Of a stretch of DNA of 64,000 nt, positions 1 to 8,262 are shown in pieces. The notes under the pieces were generated by a model. That model saw only the letters and a list, made by a program, of their open reading frames with translations. It did no database searches and was not told where the DNA came from. Every line of letters starts with the position of its first letter. Positions within the stretch are counted from its first letter, which is position 1. Source of the DNA: CAWCXF01 sp963799455 (GTDB lineage: Bacteria; Pseudomonadota; Alphaproteobacteria; Rhodobacterales; Rhodobacteraceae). Position numbers and translations under genes: made by a program. The DNA lies in contig CAWCXF010000008.1 of assembly GCA_963799455.1 (NCBI GenBank), positions 992,001-1,056,000 on the forward strand, read 5' to 3'.

Positions 1-465
1 GGGCTCGTGCTCCGCGAGCCAGTCGGCGAAGGTCCGGCCGACTTCCCCGGAGGACAGCTCGATGATGCCCTCGTGCTCGTCGCTGAGCCCCAGCTCGCGC
101 TCCGAGCACATCATGCCGAAGCTCTCGACGCCGCGGATCCGGCCCACGCCGATCGTCGTGCCGGTGCCGGGGATGTGGGCGCCGGGCTCGGCCACCACCA
201 CGGTGATGCCCGCCCGCGCGTTGGGCGCGCCGCAGATGATCTGCTTGAGGCCGTCCGCCGTCCGCACCTGGCAAACCCGCAGCCGGTCGGCGCCCGGGTG
301 GCGCTCGGCCGCCTCGACGCGCCCGAGCCGGAAGCCCGCCAGCCCGGCCGCCGGGTCCAGGACGCCCTCGACCTCCAAGCCGAGGTCGGTCAGAGCCTCG
401 GCGACCTCGGCAGCGGTGGCCTCGGTGTCGAGGTGCTCGCCGAGCCAGGACAGGGTCGTCTTCAT
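1..465 (-). CDS. pheT: Phenylalanine-tRNA ligase beta subunit, N-terminal part (runs off window start)
   Basis: Seen: the first 155 codons of a protein starting MKTTLSWLGEHLD, followed by a tRNA-binding OB-fold at about residues 40-150 with the family hallmarks HPGADRLRVCQV, ICGAPNAR and MMCSERELGLSDEHEGI. This is the bacterial PheT architecture, in which the beta subunit binds tRNA and edits mischarged tyrosine while PheS catalyses aminoacylation of tRNA-Phe in an alpha2beta2 enzyme. The remaining roughly 640 residues lie outside the window. The ATG is the natural family start. The gene is on the same strand as pheS but about 2.8 kb downstream of it, with four unrelated genes between them. 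Confidence 0.95.
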   Translation of the reverse strand, partial: MKTTLSWLGEHLDTEATAAEVAEALTDLGLEVEGVLDPAAGLAGFRLGRVEAAERHPGADRLRVCQVRTADGLKQIICGAPNARAGITVVVAEPGAHIPGTGTTIGVGRIRGVESFGMMCSERELGLSDEHEGIIELSSGEVGRTFADWLAEHEP

Positions 466-561
466 CGCGCGCTCCGAGCCGGTACGAGGGGCTCGGGCGC
501 CTTAGCGCAGCCGCGCGCGGGGCGCAAAGCCGGCCGGGCGGGGGCCGGCCGGCCCCGTCCG

Positions 562-789
562 CTACTCCTCGATGACGACCGCGTCGACGTCGTCGGCCGG
601 CGCCACGACCGCGCCGTCCGCCGGGACGACCGTCTCGACATCGTCGCCGCCGAAGCCGACGAGCAGCCACCACAGCAGCAGGAGCGCCACGATCACGGCG
701 AGCGTGATCCAGAGCCAGTTGCGGTTGCCGGTCTTCTCGGTGGTCGTCGAGACCTTGGGGTCGCGGTAGTCGTTGGGGGTGTTGGCCAT
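562..789 (-). CDS. Small single-pass membrane protein, unknown function
   Basis: A 75-residue protein with a soluble N-terminus (MANTPNDYRDPKVSTTTEKT), one strong membrane segment at about residues 24-46 (WLWITLAVIVALLLLWWLLVG) and a short acidic, valine-rich tail ending VVIEE. The start ATG lies next to a purine-rich AGGAGG on its own strand. No family is recognised. It stands alone, divergent from the DUF2382 gene to its right and same-strand as pheT to its left. The acidic tail resembles the acidic, valine-rich composition of the neighbouring YsnF-like proteins, so a shared stress role is possible, but that is only inference. Confidence 0.7.
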   Translation of the reverse strand: MANTPNDYRDPKVSTTTEKTGNRNWLWITLAVIVALLLLWWLLVGFGGDDVETVVPADGAVVAPADDVDAVVIEE

Positions 790-1077
790 GGATGGTCCTC
801 CTGCCGCTTGGTCGCGCCGGCCCTTCTGGCGACGCATCGAGGGCTCAATGGCGCAGATCCCCCCCTTGTTCCAGCGCCGACGGCGAGGCGGCGCCCCATG
901 GGCGAGCCGCCGCCGGCCGGACGCCCCTCCGCGAGGGGTCCGAAAAAGGCCGGAACGAAGGGTCCGGAACCCGGACGCGCCCGCGCCGGTTGGCCCGATG
1001 CGTGACGCAAGGGCCACACCGGCGCGAGCGCGTCGCCCCTCACGCTGCCCGCAGCCCCCTTGACGAAGGACGCCCTC

Positions 1078-1515
1078 ATGGCCCGACCCCCCGACTCCGT
1101 CCCCCACTCCGAGCGCGAGGTGGAGGCCGTCATCCCCGTCGTCGAGGAGCGCGCCGTGATCGAGCGGCGCGACCGCGTCGTCGGCCGCGTGCGTGTCCGC
1201 ACCCAGACCCGCGAGGAGGAGGTCGATCTCGCCGAGACGCTGCGGTCGAGCCGCGTCGAGGTCGAGCGCGTGCCGGTGGACGCCTTCGTGGACGAGGTGC
1301 CGGAGATCCGCGAGGAGGACGGGGTGACGATCATCCCGGTGATGGAGGAGGTGCTGGTGCGCCGCCTCCTGCTGCGCGAGGAGATCCGCATCCGGCGCGT
1401 CGAGGCGGAGCGCGAGGTCCGCGAGACCGTCACCCTGCGCACCCAGGAGCCGGTGATCGAGCGCGAGGGCGCAGAGCCCGGCGAGGGCGGCGCGGCGGGT
1501 GGGGGCGATGGCTGA
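1078..1515 (+). CDS. DUF2382 (YsnF/AvaK C-terminal) domain protein
   Basis: A 145-residue, highly charged protein made of two DUF2382-like repeats. The first, at about residues 17-70, has the pattern VIPVVEERAVIERRDRVVG followed by RVRVRTQTREEEVDL and VEVERVPVD. The second begins near residue 82 with VTIIPVMEEVLVRRLLLREE. DUF2382 occurs in general-stress proteins such as Bacillus YsnF and cyanobacterial AvaK; its biochemical role is unknown. I chose the ATG at 1078 because AAGGA sits 7 bases upstream; a TTG at 1060 would add six residues without such a site. It is the first of three plus-strand genes of this family placed between pheT and pheS. Confidence 0.75.
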   Translation: MARPPDSVPHSEREVEAVIPVVEERAVIERRDRVVGRVRVRTQTREEEVDLAETLRSSRVEVERVPVDAFVDEVPEIREEDGVTIIPVMEEVLVRRLLLREEIRIRRVEAEREVRETVTLRTQEPVIEREGAEPGEGGAAGGGDG

Positions 1516-1681
1516 TCGGGGCCGGGGCGTGCGAGCGTCGCGGGCGGCCACCTCGGCGGGATCCTGCCGACGGGCCAGGGAACGGGGGGCGCTCCCGCGT
1601 CGTTGAGACGACGACGCCGTGGGAAACCCGGCGCTCCGACACGACCGCTGTAACGATCACATTCATGAAAGGACGCTGCTC

Positions 1682-2512
1682 ATGCAACGCGCCGTCACCG
1701 CCATCTACCGGACCTACGCCGTGGCAGACCTGGTCCGCGACGAGATCGCCGATCTCGGGGTCTCGCGCGGCTACGTCCACGTCGTGCCCGACCGCGACGA
1801 GTCGGTCGAGGCCGGCAGCACCCGCGACCCCGACAGCTTCAACGACGACCTGCACGCGCTGCATCTGCCCGAGGACGAGATGCGCACCTACCAGCAGGCG
1901 GTCCGCCGGGGCGACTACGTGGTGTCGGCCAACGTGGACGACGACGACGACGCGATGCTCGACCGCGTCCTCGAGATCATGCGCCGGCCCGAGGACGCCT
2001 ACGACATCGACGCGCTCGACGAGGAGTACCGCGACGCCGAGTATGTCCCCGCCTCGACCGCGGGCGCCGGCATGGGCGCCGACGCGACGGGCATGGACAC
2101 CACGACCGATCGCGACCGCACGACCGCCTCGGAGGGCGAGCAGGTGATCCCGGTCGCCGAGGAGCGGCTGCGCGTCGGCAAGCGCGACGTCGGCCGCGGC
2201 TCGGTCCACGTGCGCGCCTACACCCGCGAGATGCCGGTCGAGGAGCGCGTGAGCTTGCGCGACGAGCACGTCCACGTCGAGCGCCGCCCGGCCTCGGGCG
2301 GGACGATGACGGGCTCCGAGGCCGAGGCCGCCTTCCAGGACCGCGACATCACCATCGAGGAGCACGACGAGGAGGCCGTGGTCTCGAAGGAGACCGTGGT
2401 CACCGAGGAGGTCGTGGTCTCCAAGGACGTGGACGTCCACGAGGAGACCGTGAGCGACACCGTCCGCAAGACCGAGGTGGACGTGGACGGCGACGACACC
2501 AGCCGCCGCTGA
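1682..2512 (+). CDS. YflT/DUF2382 (YsnF-like) general stress protein
   Basis: A 276-residue protein with two regions. Residues 1-125 match the YflT-type heat-induced stress domain (AVTAIYRTYAVADLVRDEI, HVVPDRDE, LPEDEMRTYQQAVRRGDYVV, LDRVLEIMRRPEDAYDIDALD). Residues about 155-265 hold two DUF2382 repeats (EQVIPVAEERLRVGKRDVG and EEAVVSKETVVTEEVVVSKD). This is the classic YsnF arrangement. No signal peptide or membrane segment is seen, so it should be cytoplasmic. AAGGA stands about 9 bases before the chosen ATG; an upstream in-frame ATG at 1619 has no such site. The C-terminus is almost entirely acidic and valine-rich. Function is unknown beyond its stress association in other bacteria. Confidence 0.8.
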   Translation: MQRAVTAIYRTYAVADLVRDEIADLGVSRGYVHVVPDRDESVEAGSTRDPDSFNDDLHALHLPEDEMRTYQQAVRRGDYVVSANVDDDDDAMLDRVLEIMRRPEDAYDIDALDEEYRDAEYVPASTAGAGMGADATGMDTTTDRDRTTASEGEQVIPVAEERLRVGKRDVGRGSVHVRAYTREMPVEERVSLRDEHVHVERRPASGGTMTGSEAEAAFQDRDITIEEHDEEAVVSKETVVTEEVVVSKDVDVHEETVSDTVRKTEVDVDGDDTSRR

Positions 2513-2596
2513 GCCGAATGGGGGTGCCCGGTCGGCGGACCGGGTGCCCCTCGCCCACACACGACCGCCGCAGCGCTTGGGAGAGGAGCAGACGCC

Positions 2597-3151
2597 ATGG
2601 CCCGCGCCGTCACCGCCATCTACCGCACCCACGCCACCGCCACCCTCGTGCGCGACGAGGTCGCGGCGCTCGGGGTGTCGCATGGCGACATCCACGTGAT
2701 CCCCGACCGAGCCGAGGGCTTCGAGCCCGGCACCGAGCGGGACATGGAGACCTTCAACGACGATCTGCACCGGCTCGACCTGCCCGAGGAGGATCAGCGC
2801 GGCTATCAGAACGCGCTGCGCCGGGGCGACCACGTGGTCTCGGTCGAGATCGCCGACGACGCGCAGCTCGACCGCGTCCTCGAGATCATGCGCCACCCCG
2901 AGGCGCACGACCTCGACGCGCTCGACGCCGACTACCGCGACACCGACTACGTCCCCCCGGCCGCGGCCGGCATGGGCGCCGCCGCCACCGGCACGATCGA
3001 CCCCGCGATGGGCACCAGCGATCGCCAGATGGACCCGGCCGCCACCGCCACCGGCGGTCCGCTCGCGCCCCCAGCCCGCCGAGGCGTGGCCCGGCGCGAC
3101 GACGCCCACAGCGACGCGCGGGCGCGGACCTACCGGCGCGAGGAGCTCTGA
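2597..3151 (+). CDS. YflT-domain stress protein, paralogue with a truncated DUF2382 tail
   Basis: A 184-residue protein whose first 130 residues closely parallel the preceding gene (ARAVTAIYRTHATATLVRDE, HVIPDRAEGFEPGTERDMET, LDRVLEIMRHPEAHDLDALD), so the pair arose by duplication. After a methionine/alanine-rich linker, the sequence ends ARRDDAHSDARARTYRREEL. This resembles only the start of a DUF2382 repeat (compare GKRDVGRGSVHVRAYTREMP in the neighbour) and stops there. GAGAGGAG lies shortly before the ATG. It probably forms a transcription unit with the upstream paralogue (84-base gap). Losing the acidic DUF2382 region may alter its partner binding; that is inference. Confidence 0.75.
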   Translation: MARAVTAIYRTHATATLVRDEVAALGVSHGDIHVIPDRAEGFEPGTERDMETFNDDLHRLDLPEEDQRGYQNALRRGDHVVSVEIADDAQLDRVLEIMRHPEAHDLDALDADYRDTDYVPPAAAGMGAAATGTIDPAMGTSDRQMDPAATATGGPLAPPARRGVARRDDAHSDARARTYRREEL

Positions 3152-3265
3152 AAGCGTCTCGAAGGCACCGCGCGGGCGGCTGGCTCCTGTGGAGAGGCGG
3201 CGCGCGGGCTCCGAGAGGCCTCGATCAAGGGATGAGCCTGGAGGGCCGTGTGGCCGTGAGCGGGC

Positions 3266-4324
3266 CTAGAGTCCCCCGTGCACCGAGGGCACCTCCAGCG
3301 CGCCGAAGCCGTAGTGCTTCAGCCACCGCAGATCCGCCTCGAAGAACGCCCTGAGATCCGGGATGCCGTATTTCAGCATGGCGATCCGGTCGATGCCCAT
3401 GCCGAAGGCGAAGCCCTGCCAGCGCGAGGGATCCACGCCCCCTGCCTCCAGCACCTTCGGATGCACCATCCCCGAGCCGAGGATCTCCAGCCAGTCGTCG
3501 CCCTCGCCGAGCCTGAGCGTCCCGCCCTCCCAGGAGCAGCGGATGTCCACCTCCGCCGAGGGCTCCGTGAAGGGGAAGTGCGAGGCGCGGAAGCGCAGCT
3601 CGGCGTCGATCCGGAAGAAGGCGCGGCAGAACTCCTCCAGCACCCATTTGAGGTTGGCCATGGTGATCGAGCGATCGACCGCCAGCCCCTCGACCTGGTG
3701 GAACATCGGCGTGTGCGTCTGGTCGTAGTCGGCGCGGTAGACGCGGCCGGGCGCGATGACGCGCAAGGGCGCACCCTGCGCCAGCATCGAGCGGATCTGC
3801 ACGGGCGAGGTGTGGGTGCGCAGGACGTAGGGGCGCTCCCGCTCCCCTTTGGCGAGGTAGAACGTGTCCATCTCCTCGCGCGAGGAGTGGTGCCAGGGGA
3901 TGTTGAGCGCATCGAAATTGTGCCAGTCGTCCTCGACCTGGGGGCCCTCGGCCACGCCGAATCCCATGTCGGCGAAGATCGCCGTGACCTCCTCCGTCAC
4001 CTGGCTCACGGGGTGGACCGTCCCCTGCCTCCGCGGCCGCGCGGGCAGCGTCAGGTCGAGCCACTCGGAGGCGAGGCGCGCGCCCAGGGCCGCGTCCGAC
4101 AGCGCCGCGCGCCGCGCCGCGAGCGCCGCGTTCAGCTCCGACTTGAGCGCGTTGAGCGCGGGGCCGGCCGTCTGGCGCTCCTGCGCGCCCATCCGGCCGA
4201 GCCCTCGCATGGCGAGGCTCACCTCGCCCTTCTTGCCGAGCGCGGCGACGCGCACCGCCTCCAGCGCGGCCTCATCGGACGCGTCGCGGATGGCGCCGAG
4301 CCACCTCTCCCTCAGATCCGCCAT
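3266..4324 (-). CDS. pheS: Phenylalanine-tRNA ligase alpha subunit
   Basis: The catalytic subunit that charges tRNA-Phe. The 352-residue product has the N-terminal coiled-coil region (residues 1-95, with ALGKKGEVSLAMRGLG), then the class II core: motif 2 region (HTSPVQIRSMLAQGAP and RVYRADYDQTHTPMFHQVEGL) and the motif 3 GFAFGMGIDRIAMLKYGIPDLR near the end. The length is normal for the long alphaproteobacterial form. The start is set at MADLRERW. An in-frame ATG at 4373-4375 would add 17 residues including three GPEV repeats encoded by a 12-bp tandem repeat, which looks non-native. Its partner pheT is not adjacent. Confidence 0.96.
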   Translation of the reverse strand: MADLRERWLGAIRDASDEAALEAVRVAALGKKGEVSLAMRGLGRMGAQERQTAGPALNALKSELNAALAARRAALSDAALGARLASEWLDLTLPARPRRQGTVHPVSQVTEEVTAIFADMGFGVAEGPQVEDDWHNFDALNIPWHHSSREEMDTFYLAKGERERPYVLRTHTSPVQIRSMLAQGAPLRVIAPGRVYRADYDQTHTPMFHQVEGLAVDRSITMANLKWVLEEFCRAFFRIDAELRFRASHFPFTEPSAEVDIRCSWEGGTLRLGEGDDWLEILGSGMVHPKVLEAGGVDPSRWQGFAFGMGIDRIAMLKYGIPDLRAFFEADLRWLKHYGFGALEVPSVHGGL

Positions 4325-4336
4325 CGACGCATCCCT

Positions 4337-4383
4337 CACCTCGGGCCCCACCTCGGGCCCCACCTCGGGCCCCACCTCGGGCC
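4337..4383. repeat. 12-bp tandem repeat, about four copies, just upstream of pheS
   Basis: CACCTCGGGCCC is repeated with period 12 starting at 4337, 4349, 4361 and 4373; the last copy lacks one base. It occupies the pheS leader between 12 and 59 bases before the start codon. Read in the pheS frame it would encode GPEV units preceded by an ATG, so it could append a repeat extension to PheS. Each unit is also self-complementary at GGGCCC, so the leader RNA could fold. Confidence 0.9.
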
Positions 4384-4488
4384 GTGCGGTGGGTAGCGGC
4401 GCACGGGGTCCGAGGCAACCGGACCGGAGCCGCCGGGAACCGTCCGCGCGCCGCCTCGGTTGACCGGGACGCCGCGACGGGAGGGAAC

Positions 4489-5709
4489 ATGGACGATCCG
4501 CACGCCGCGCGCCCGGGCCCGGCGCTCGGCAGCAGGCGTCTCGGCCGCGACGCCCGCGCCCGGCTGCGCACCTGGCTCATGGGCACGGCGGCCTTCGTGC
4601 TGGTGGGCTGGGCGCTGCACGCGACGGCCGCGGTGATGGTGCTCGTCGTCTTCTCGCTCTTCCTGGCGCTGATGCTGTGGCCGCTCGTCGCCTGGGTGAA
4701 GGGGCGGGTGCCCGAGCGGCTCGGCTGGCTCGGCCACGTCGCGGCCGCCCTGGTGCTGATCGCGGTCGCCGCGCTCTTCGTCGGCGGGCTCTGGCTCTCC
4801 GCGCAGCGCGTGCTCACGGCCTTCCCGGCCATGGGCTCGACCTTGGGCGAGATGATGCCCGGCGGGGGCTCGGACATCGGTTCGGGTGGCGGGGGCTCGG
4901 GCGGCAGGAGCGGCGGGGGGAGCACGGCCGAGGCGTCGGGTTCGGGCGGCGCTGGGGACGGGCCGGTTTCCGTGAGCGAGGCGCTGGCGGGCTTCGCAGG
5001 CATCGGCGACGACCTGGCGAGGCGGCTCACCGACACCATCTCCGGGGTCGCCACGAGGGTGCTCGACGCCGCCGCGACGACTCTGGGGGGCGCGGCGCTG
5101 GTGTTCTTCCTGACGCTCCTGATGCTGGTGGACGCGCCGGGCTGGCGGCACCGGCTCTCGCGCGTGCTCGACCCCGAGGGCCGCCACCGCCTCTTCGAGT
5201 CGGCCGCGGCGATCGGGCGCCAGGTCCGCCTCTACCTGCTGATCCGGGCCGCGATGGGAGTGTTGACGGCCGCGCTCTACGCAGGATGGCTCTGGATCAT
5301 GGGGGTGGACCTGCTGCTGGTATGGGCGCTTCTGACGTTCCTCCTGAGCTTCGTGCCCAACCTCGGCTCGATCGTCTCGGGCCTGCTGCCGACCGTCTAC
5401 GCCTTCGTCACCAGGGATCTCGGCAGCGCCCTCCTGGTCGGCGCGGGCCTCACGGCGATCGAGCAGGTGGTCGGCAACTTCGTCGATCCCAAGCTGATGG
5501 GCCGGCAGGTGTCGGTCTCGCCGCTGGTGATCCTGGTGGCGATCCTGCTCTGGGGATGGCTCTGGGGCGCGCCGGGGCTGCTGCTGGCGGTGCCGATGAC
5601 GATCGCCGCCATGATCGCGTGCGCCCATGTCGAGCCGCTGCGCCCCGTGGCGCTGCTCCTCAGCGACCGCCGCTCGATGGAGGAGGTGGACGCGCTCGCC
5701 ACCCTCTAG
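4489..5709 (+). CDS. AI-2E family (PerM/TqsA-type) permease
   Basis: A 406-residue integral membrane protein of the AI-2E transporter family, whose members include the quorum-signal exporter TqsA and sodium-proton antiporters. Seen: two N-terminal helices (VLVGWALHATAAVMVLVVFS and following), a helix near residue 80-100, a periplasmic-type middle region, then the conserved C-terminal set with FLLSFVPNLGSIVSGLLPTV and FVDPKLMGRQVSVSPLVILV. The central loop at about residues 122-160 holds an unusual glycine/serine-rich stretch (GGGSDIGSGGGGSGG and more) absent from the typical family. GAGGG precedes the chosen ATG by 3 bases; the frame is open further upstream without a better site. Substrate is unknown. 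Confidence 0.85.
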   Translation: MDDPHAARPGPALGSRRLGRDARARLRTWLMGTAAFVLVGWALHATAAVMVLVVFSLFLALMLWPLVAWVKGRVPERLGWLGHVAAALVLIAVAALFVGGLWLSAQRVLTAFPAMGSTLGEMMPGGGSDIGSGGGGSGGRSGGGSTAEASGSGGAGDGPVSVSEALAGFAGIGDDLARRLTDTISGVATRVLDAAATTLGGAALVFFLTLLMLVDAPGWRHRLSRVLDPEGRHRLFESAAAIGRQVRLYLLIRAAMGVLTAALYAGWLWIMGVDLLLVWALLTFLLSFVPNLGSIVSGLLPTVYAFVTRDLGSALLVGAGLTAIEQVVGNFVDPKLMGRQVSVSPLVILVAILLWGWLWGAPGLLLAVPMTIAAMIACAHVEPLRPVALLLSDRRSMEEVDALATL

Positions 5710-5896
5710 GGCCGAGCCCGGGGTCGGGCCGCCGGCCACGGGCCGGAGCCTCCGGCAAGGCTTGAGCGCCGACCACAGGTCGGGCCGCCGGCCGCGGGAC
5801 CGCCGCCGGCCTGGGCGCCGAGCGAGGGCCGATCGGGCCGCGAGCCGAAGCGCGGCCGGCGCAGAGCCCGCCGCGAGGCGGGCCCGTCGCCGGGGG

Positions 5897-6283
5897 TCAG
5901 GCCGCCGCGGCCTCCGCCTGCGCAGGCATGGCGGCGCGGGCCTGCTCGACGATGGCGCCGAAGGCCGCGGCGTCGTGCACCGCGAGGTCGGCGAGCACCT
6001 TGCGGTCGACCTCGATCCCGGCCGCGTGGAGCCCGCCCATGAAGCGCGAGTAGGTGAGCTGCGCGTCATGGGCGCGCACGGCGGCGTTGATGCGCTGGAT
6101 CCACAGCGCGCGGAAGGTGCGCTTGCGGTTCTTGCGGTCGCGGGTGGCGTATTGGTTGGCCTTGTCGACGGCTTGGCGGGCGACCTTGAAGGTGGTCGAG
6201 CGGCGGCCGTAGTAGCCCTTCGCCTGGTCGAGGACCTTCTTGTGGCGGGCGTGGGTGACGGTGCCGCCCTTGGTGCGGGACAT
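5897..6283 (-). CDS. rplT: 50S ribosomal protein L20
   Basis: A 128-residue protein with the L20 signature throughout: GGTVTHARHKKVLDQAKGYYGRR, KRTFRALWIQRINAAVRAHD and YSRFMGGLHAAGIEVDRKVLADLA. L20 is an early 23S rRNA binding protein needed for 50S assembly. The C-terminus is extended by an alanine-rich tail (MPAQAEAAAA), common in GC-rich alphaproteobacteria. It follows rpmI by about 87 bases on the same strand, the usual rpmI-rplT operon. In many bacteria L20 represses its own operon, but I see no clear leader structure here and infC is not adjacent. Confidence 0.97.
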   Translation of the reverse strand: MSRTKGGTVTHARHKKVLDQAKGYYGRRSTTFKVARQAVDKANQYATRDRKNRKRTFRALWIQRINAAVRAHDAQLTYSRFMGGLHAAGIEVDRKVLADLAVHDAAAFGAIVEQARAAMPAQAEAAAA

Positions 6284-6370
6284 GGGATGCTCCTCGGGTG
6301 ATCGTGGCGTGACGGCCGGGCGCGACGGGCGGCCGGCCGGACGATCCCGGCCCCCACCCGCGGCTGCGGG

Positions 6371-6571
6371 TCAGCGGTCGTAGGGCATGTACTTGCGGAC
6401 GATCCTCTGGTCCGGCTCGCTCATCACGGTGGTGCCGCGGGCCTTGCGGATGAAGGAGGTGGACCGCTTGATCATGCCGTGACGCTTGCCGGCCTGGGCC
6501 GACATGATCAGGCCGGTGCCGGTCACCTTGAAGCGCTTCTTGGCGCTCGACTTGGTCTTCATCTTGGGCAT
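6371..6571 (-). CDS. rpmI: 50S ribosomal protein L35
   Basis: A 66-residue basic protein starting MPKMKTKSSAKKRFKVTG and ending MSEPDQRIVRKYMPYDR, with the conserved KRSTSFIRKARGTTVM segment; this is a complete L35. The chosen ATG is the family start with GAGGAGTCG just before it; the frame is open for 19 further codons upstream, which I regard as leader. It is the first of the rpmI-rplT pair and lies downstream of pyk on the same strand. Confidence 0.97.
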   Translation of the reverse strand: MPKMKTKSSAKKRFKVTGTGLIMSAQAGKRHGMIKRSTSFIRKARGTTVMSEPDQRIVRKYMPYDR

Positions 6572-6697
6572 TTTCGACTCCTCGTGCGCCGGCCGGGGGC
6601 CGGGGGCCGTTCTCGCGCGGGTCGGCATGCCTTCGGGCCGCCGGCGCGGATGAGGAGGCGCGCCTACACGCTCCCGCGCGATCTTGCAACCGCGGGC

Positions 6698-8146
6698 CTA
6701 CTCCCCCTCGGCGGAGTAGATCAACCGCTCGGCGCAGGGCGCGACGCGCAGGATGTTGGTCGAGCCCGGCTGGGCGAAGGGCACGCCCGCGGTGACGACG
6801 ATCTGGTCGTCCTCGGTGGCGAAGCCGCCCTCTCGCGCCGCGCGCGCGGCCGCGACCACCGCCTGCTTGAAGCGCGACAGCGTGTCGGACATGTAGCAGC
6901 TCAGGCCCCAGGTCAGGCACAGCCGCCGCGCCGTGGCCCGCGAGTCGGTGAGCGCCAGGATCGGCACGCGCGGGCGCTCGCGCGCCACCAGCAGCGCGGT
7001 CACGCCGGTCTGGGTGAAGCAGCAGATCGCCTTGATGTCGGCGGTCTCGGCGATCTCGCGCGCGGCCGACACGATCCCGTCGGCCACGGTGTGCTTCCTC
7101 GCGGAGCCGCGCTGGGCCTCGATGATCTCGCGGTAGAGGGGGTCGGACTCCACCTCGATCGCCACGTCGTCCATCGTGCGCACCGCCTCGACCGGGTAGG
7201 CGCCCGCGGCGGACTCGGCCGAGAGCATGATCGCGTCGGCGCCCTCGTAGATCGCGGTGGCGACGTCGGAGACCTCGGCGCGCGTCGGCGTCGGGCTCTC
7301 GATCATCGACTCGAGCATCTGGGTCGCCACGATCACGGGCTTGGCCGCGGCCCGGCACTGGCGCCCGAGCCGCTTCTGGATCGGCGGCACGTTCTGGACG
7401 GGCAGCTCGACGCCGAGGTCGCCGCGCGCGATCATGATGCCGTCCGAGACCGCGAGGATGGCGTCGAAGGTGCGCACCGCGGCGGGCTTCTCGATCTTCG
7501 ACAGGATCGCCGCGCGGCCCTTCACCAGCCGGCGCGCCTCCTCGACATCGGCGGCGCGCTGCACGAAGGACAGCGCCAGCCAGTCCACGCCGAGCTCGCA
7601 GATGAACTCCAGGTCGTCGCGGTCCTTGTCGGACAGCGCCTTGAGCGGCAGCAGCACGTCGGGGACGTTGACGCCCTTGCGGTTCGAGATGGTGCCGCCC
7701 ACCACCACCTCGCACTCGGCGTGGTCGGGGCCGCACTCGGTCACGGTGAGGCGGATCTTGCCGTCGTTGACGAGGAGCGTCGCGCCGGGCTCGAGCGCCC
7801 CGAGGATCTCGGGGTGCGGGAGCTGCACCCGGCGCTGGTCGCCGGGCGTCTCGTCGAGGTCCAGCCGGAAGGGCGCGCCGGGGACCAGCTCGGCCGAGCC
7901 CTCGGCGAACACGCCGACGCGAAGCTTGGGGCCCTGGAGGTCGGCGAGGATGGCGATGGGGCGCCCCGTCTCGCGCTCGATCTCGCGGATGATGCGGTGG
8001 CGCGCGGCGATCTCGTCGTGGCCGCCATGGGACATGTTGAGGCGGAACACGTCGGCCCCGGCCTCGTAGAGCGCGCGGATGGTGGCGGAGTCGCTCGACG
8101 CGGGGCCGAGCGTGGCCACGATCTTGACGTTTCGCAGGCGTCGCAT
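6698..8146 (-). CDS. pyk: Pyruvate kinase
   Basis: Converts phosphoenolpyruvate and ADP to pyruvate and ATP, the last step of glycolysis. The 482-residue product has the A-domain start NVKIVATLGPASSD, the active-site signature AAILSKIEKPAAV with its catalytic lysine, the metal-binding GIMIARGDLGVELP, the EVSDVATAIYEGADAIMLSAESAAG region, and the C-terminal allosteric domain ending at the FAQPGSTNILRV stretch. Length is normal. The start is at MRRLRNVK, with the frame remaining open upstream. The location directly before rpmI-rplT is one I recall from Rhodobacterales chromosomes. Confidence 0.96.
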   Translation of the reverse strand: MRRLRNVKIVATLGPASSDSATIRALYEAGADVFRLNMSHGGHDEIAARHRIIREIERETGRPIAILADLQGPKLRVGVFAEGSAELVPGAPFRLDLDETPGDQRRVQLPHPEILGALEPGATLLVNDGKIRLTVTECGPDHAECEVVVGGTISNRKGVNVPDVLLPLKALSDKDRDDLEFICELGVDWLALSFVQRAADVEEARRLVKGRAAILSKIEKPAAVRTFDAILAVSDGIMIARGDLGVELPVQNVPPIQKRLGRQCRAAAKPVIVATQMLESMIESPTPTRAEVSDVATAIYEGADAIMLSAESAAGAYPVEAVRTMDDVAIEVESDPLYREIIEAQRGSARKHTVADGIVSAAREIAETADIKAICCFTQTGVTALLVARERPRVPILALTDSRATARRLCLTWGLSCYMSDTLSRFKQAVVAAARAAREGGFATEDDQIVVTAGVPFAQPGSTNILRVAPCAERLIYSAEGE

Positions 8147-8262
8147 GGGGCCTCCGGGCGCGGCTTCGGGCTCTCGGCCTTCCGTCGGGGGGCCGCGACC
8201 GCTATGCCCCATGCCGCCGCGCCCGGCAACGGCCGAGAGGGCGCGCGCGCGACGGAGACGCC

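Noticed and set aside
1060..1077. TTG start six codons upstream for the first DUF2382 gene
   Set aside because: The ATG at 1078 has a well-spaced AAGGA; the TTG does not.
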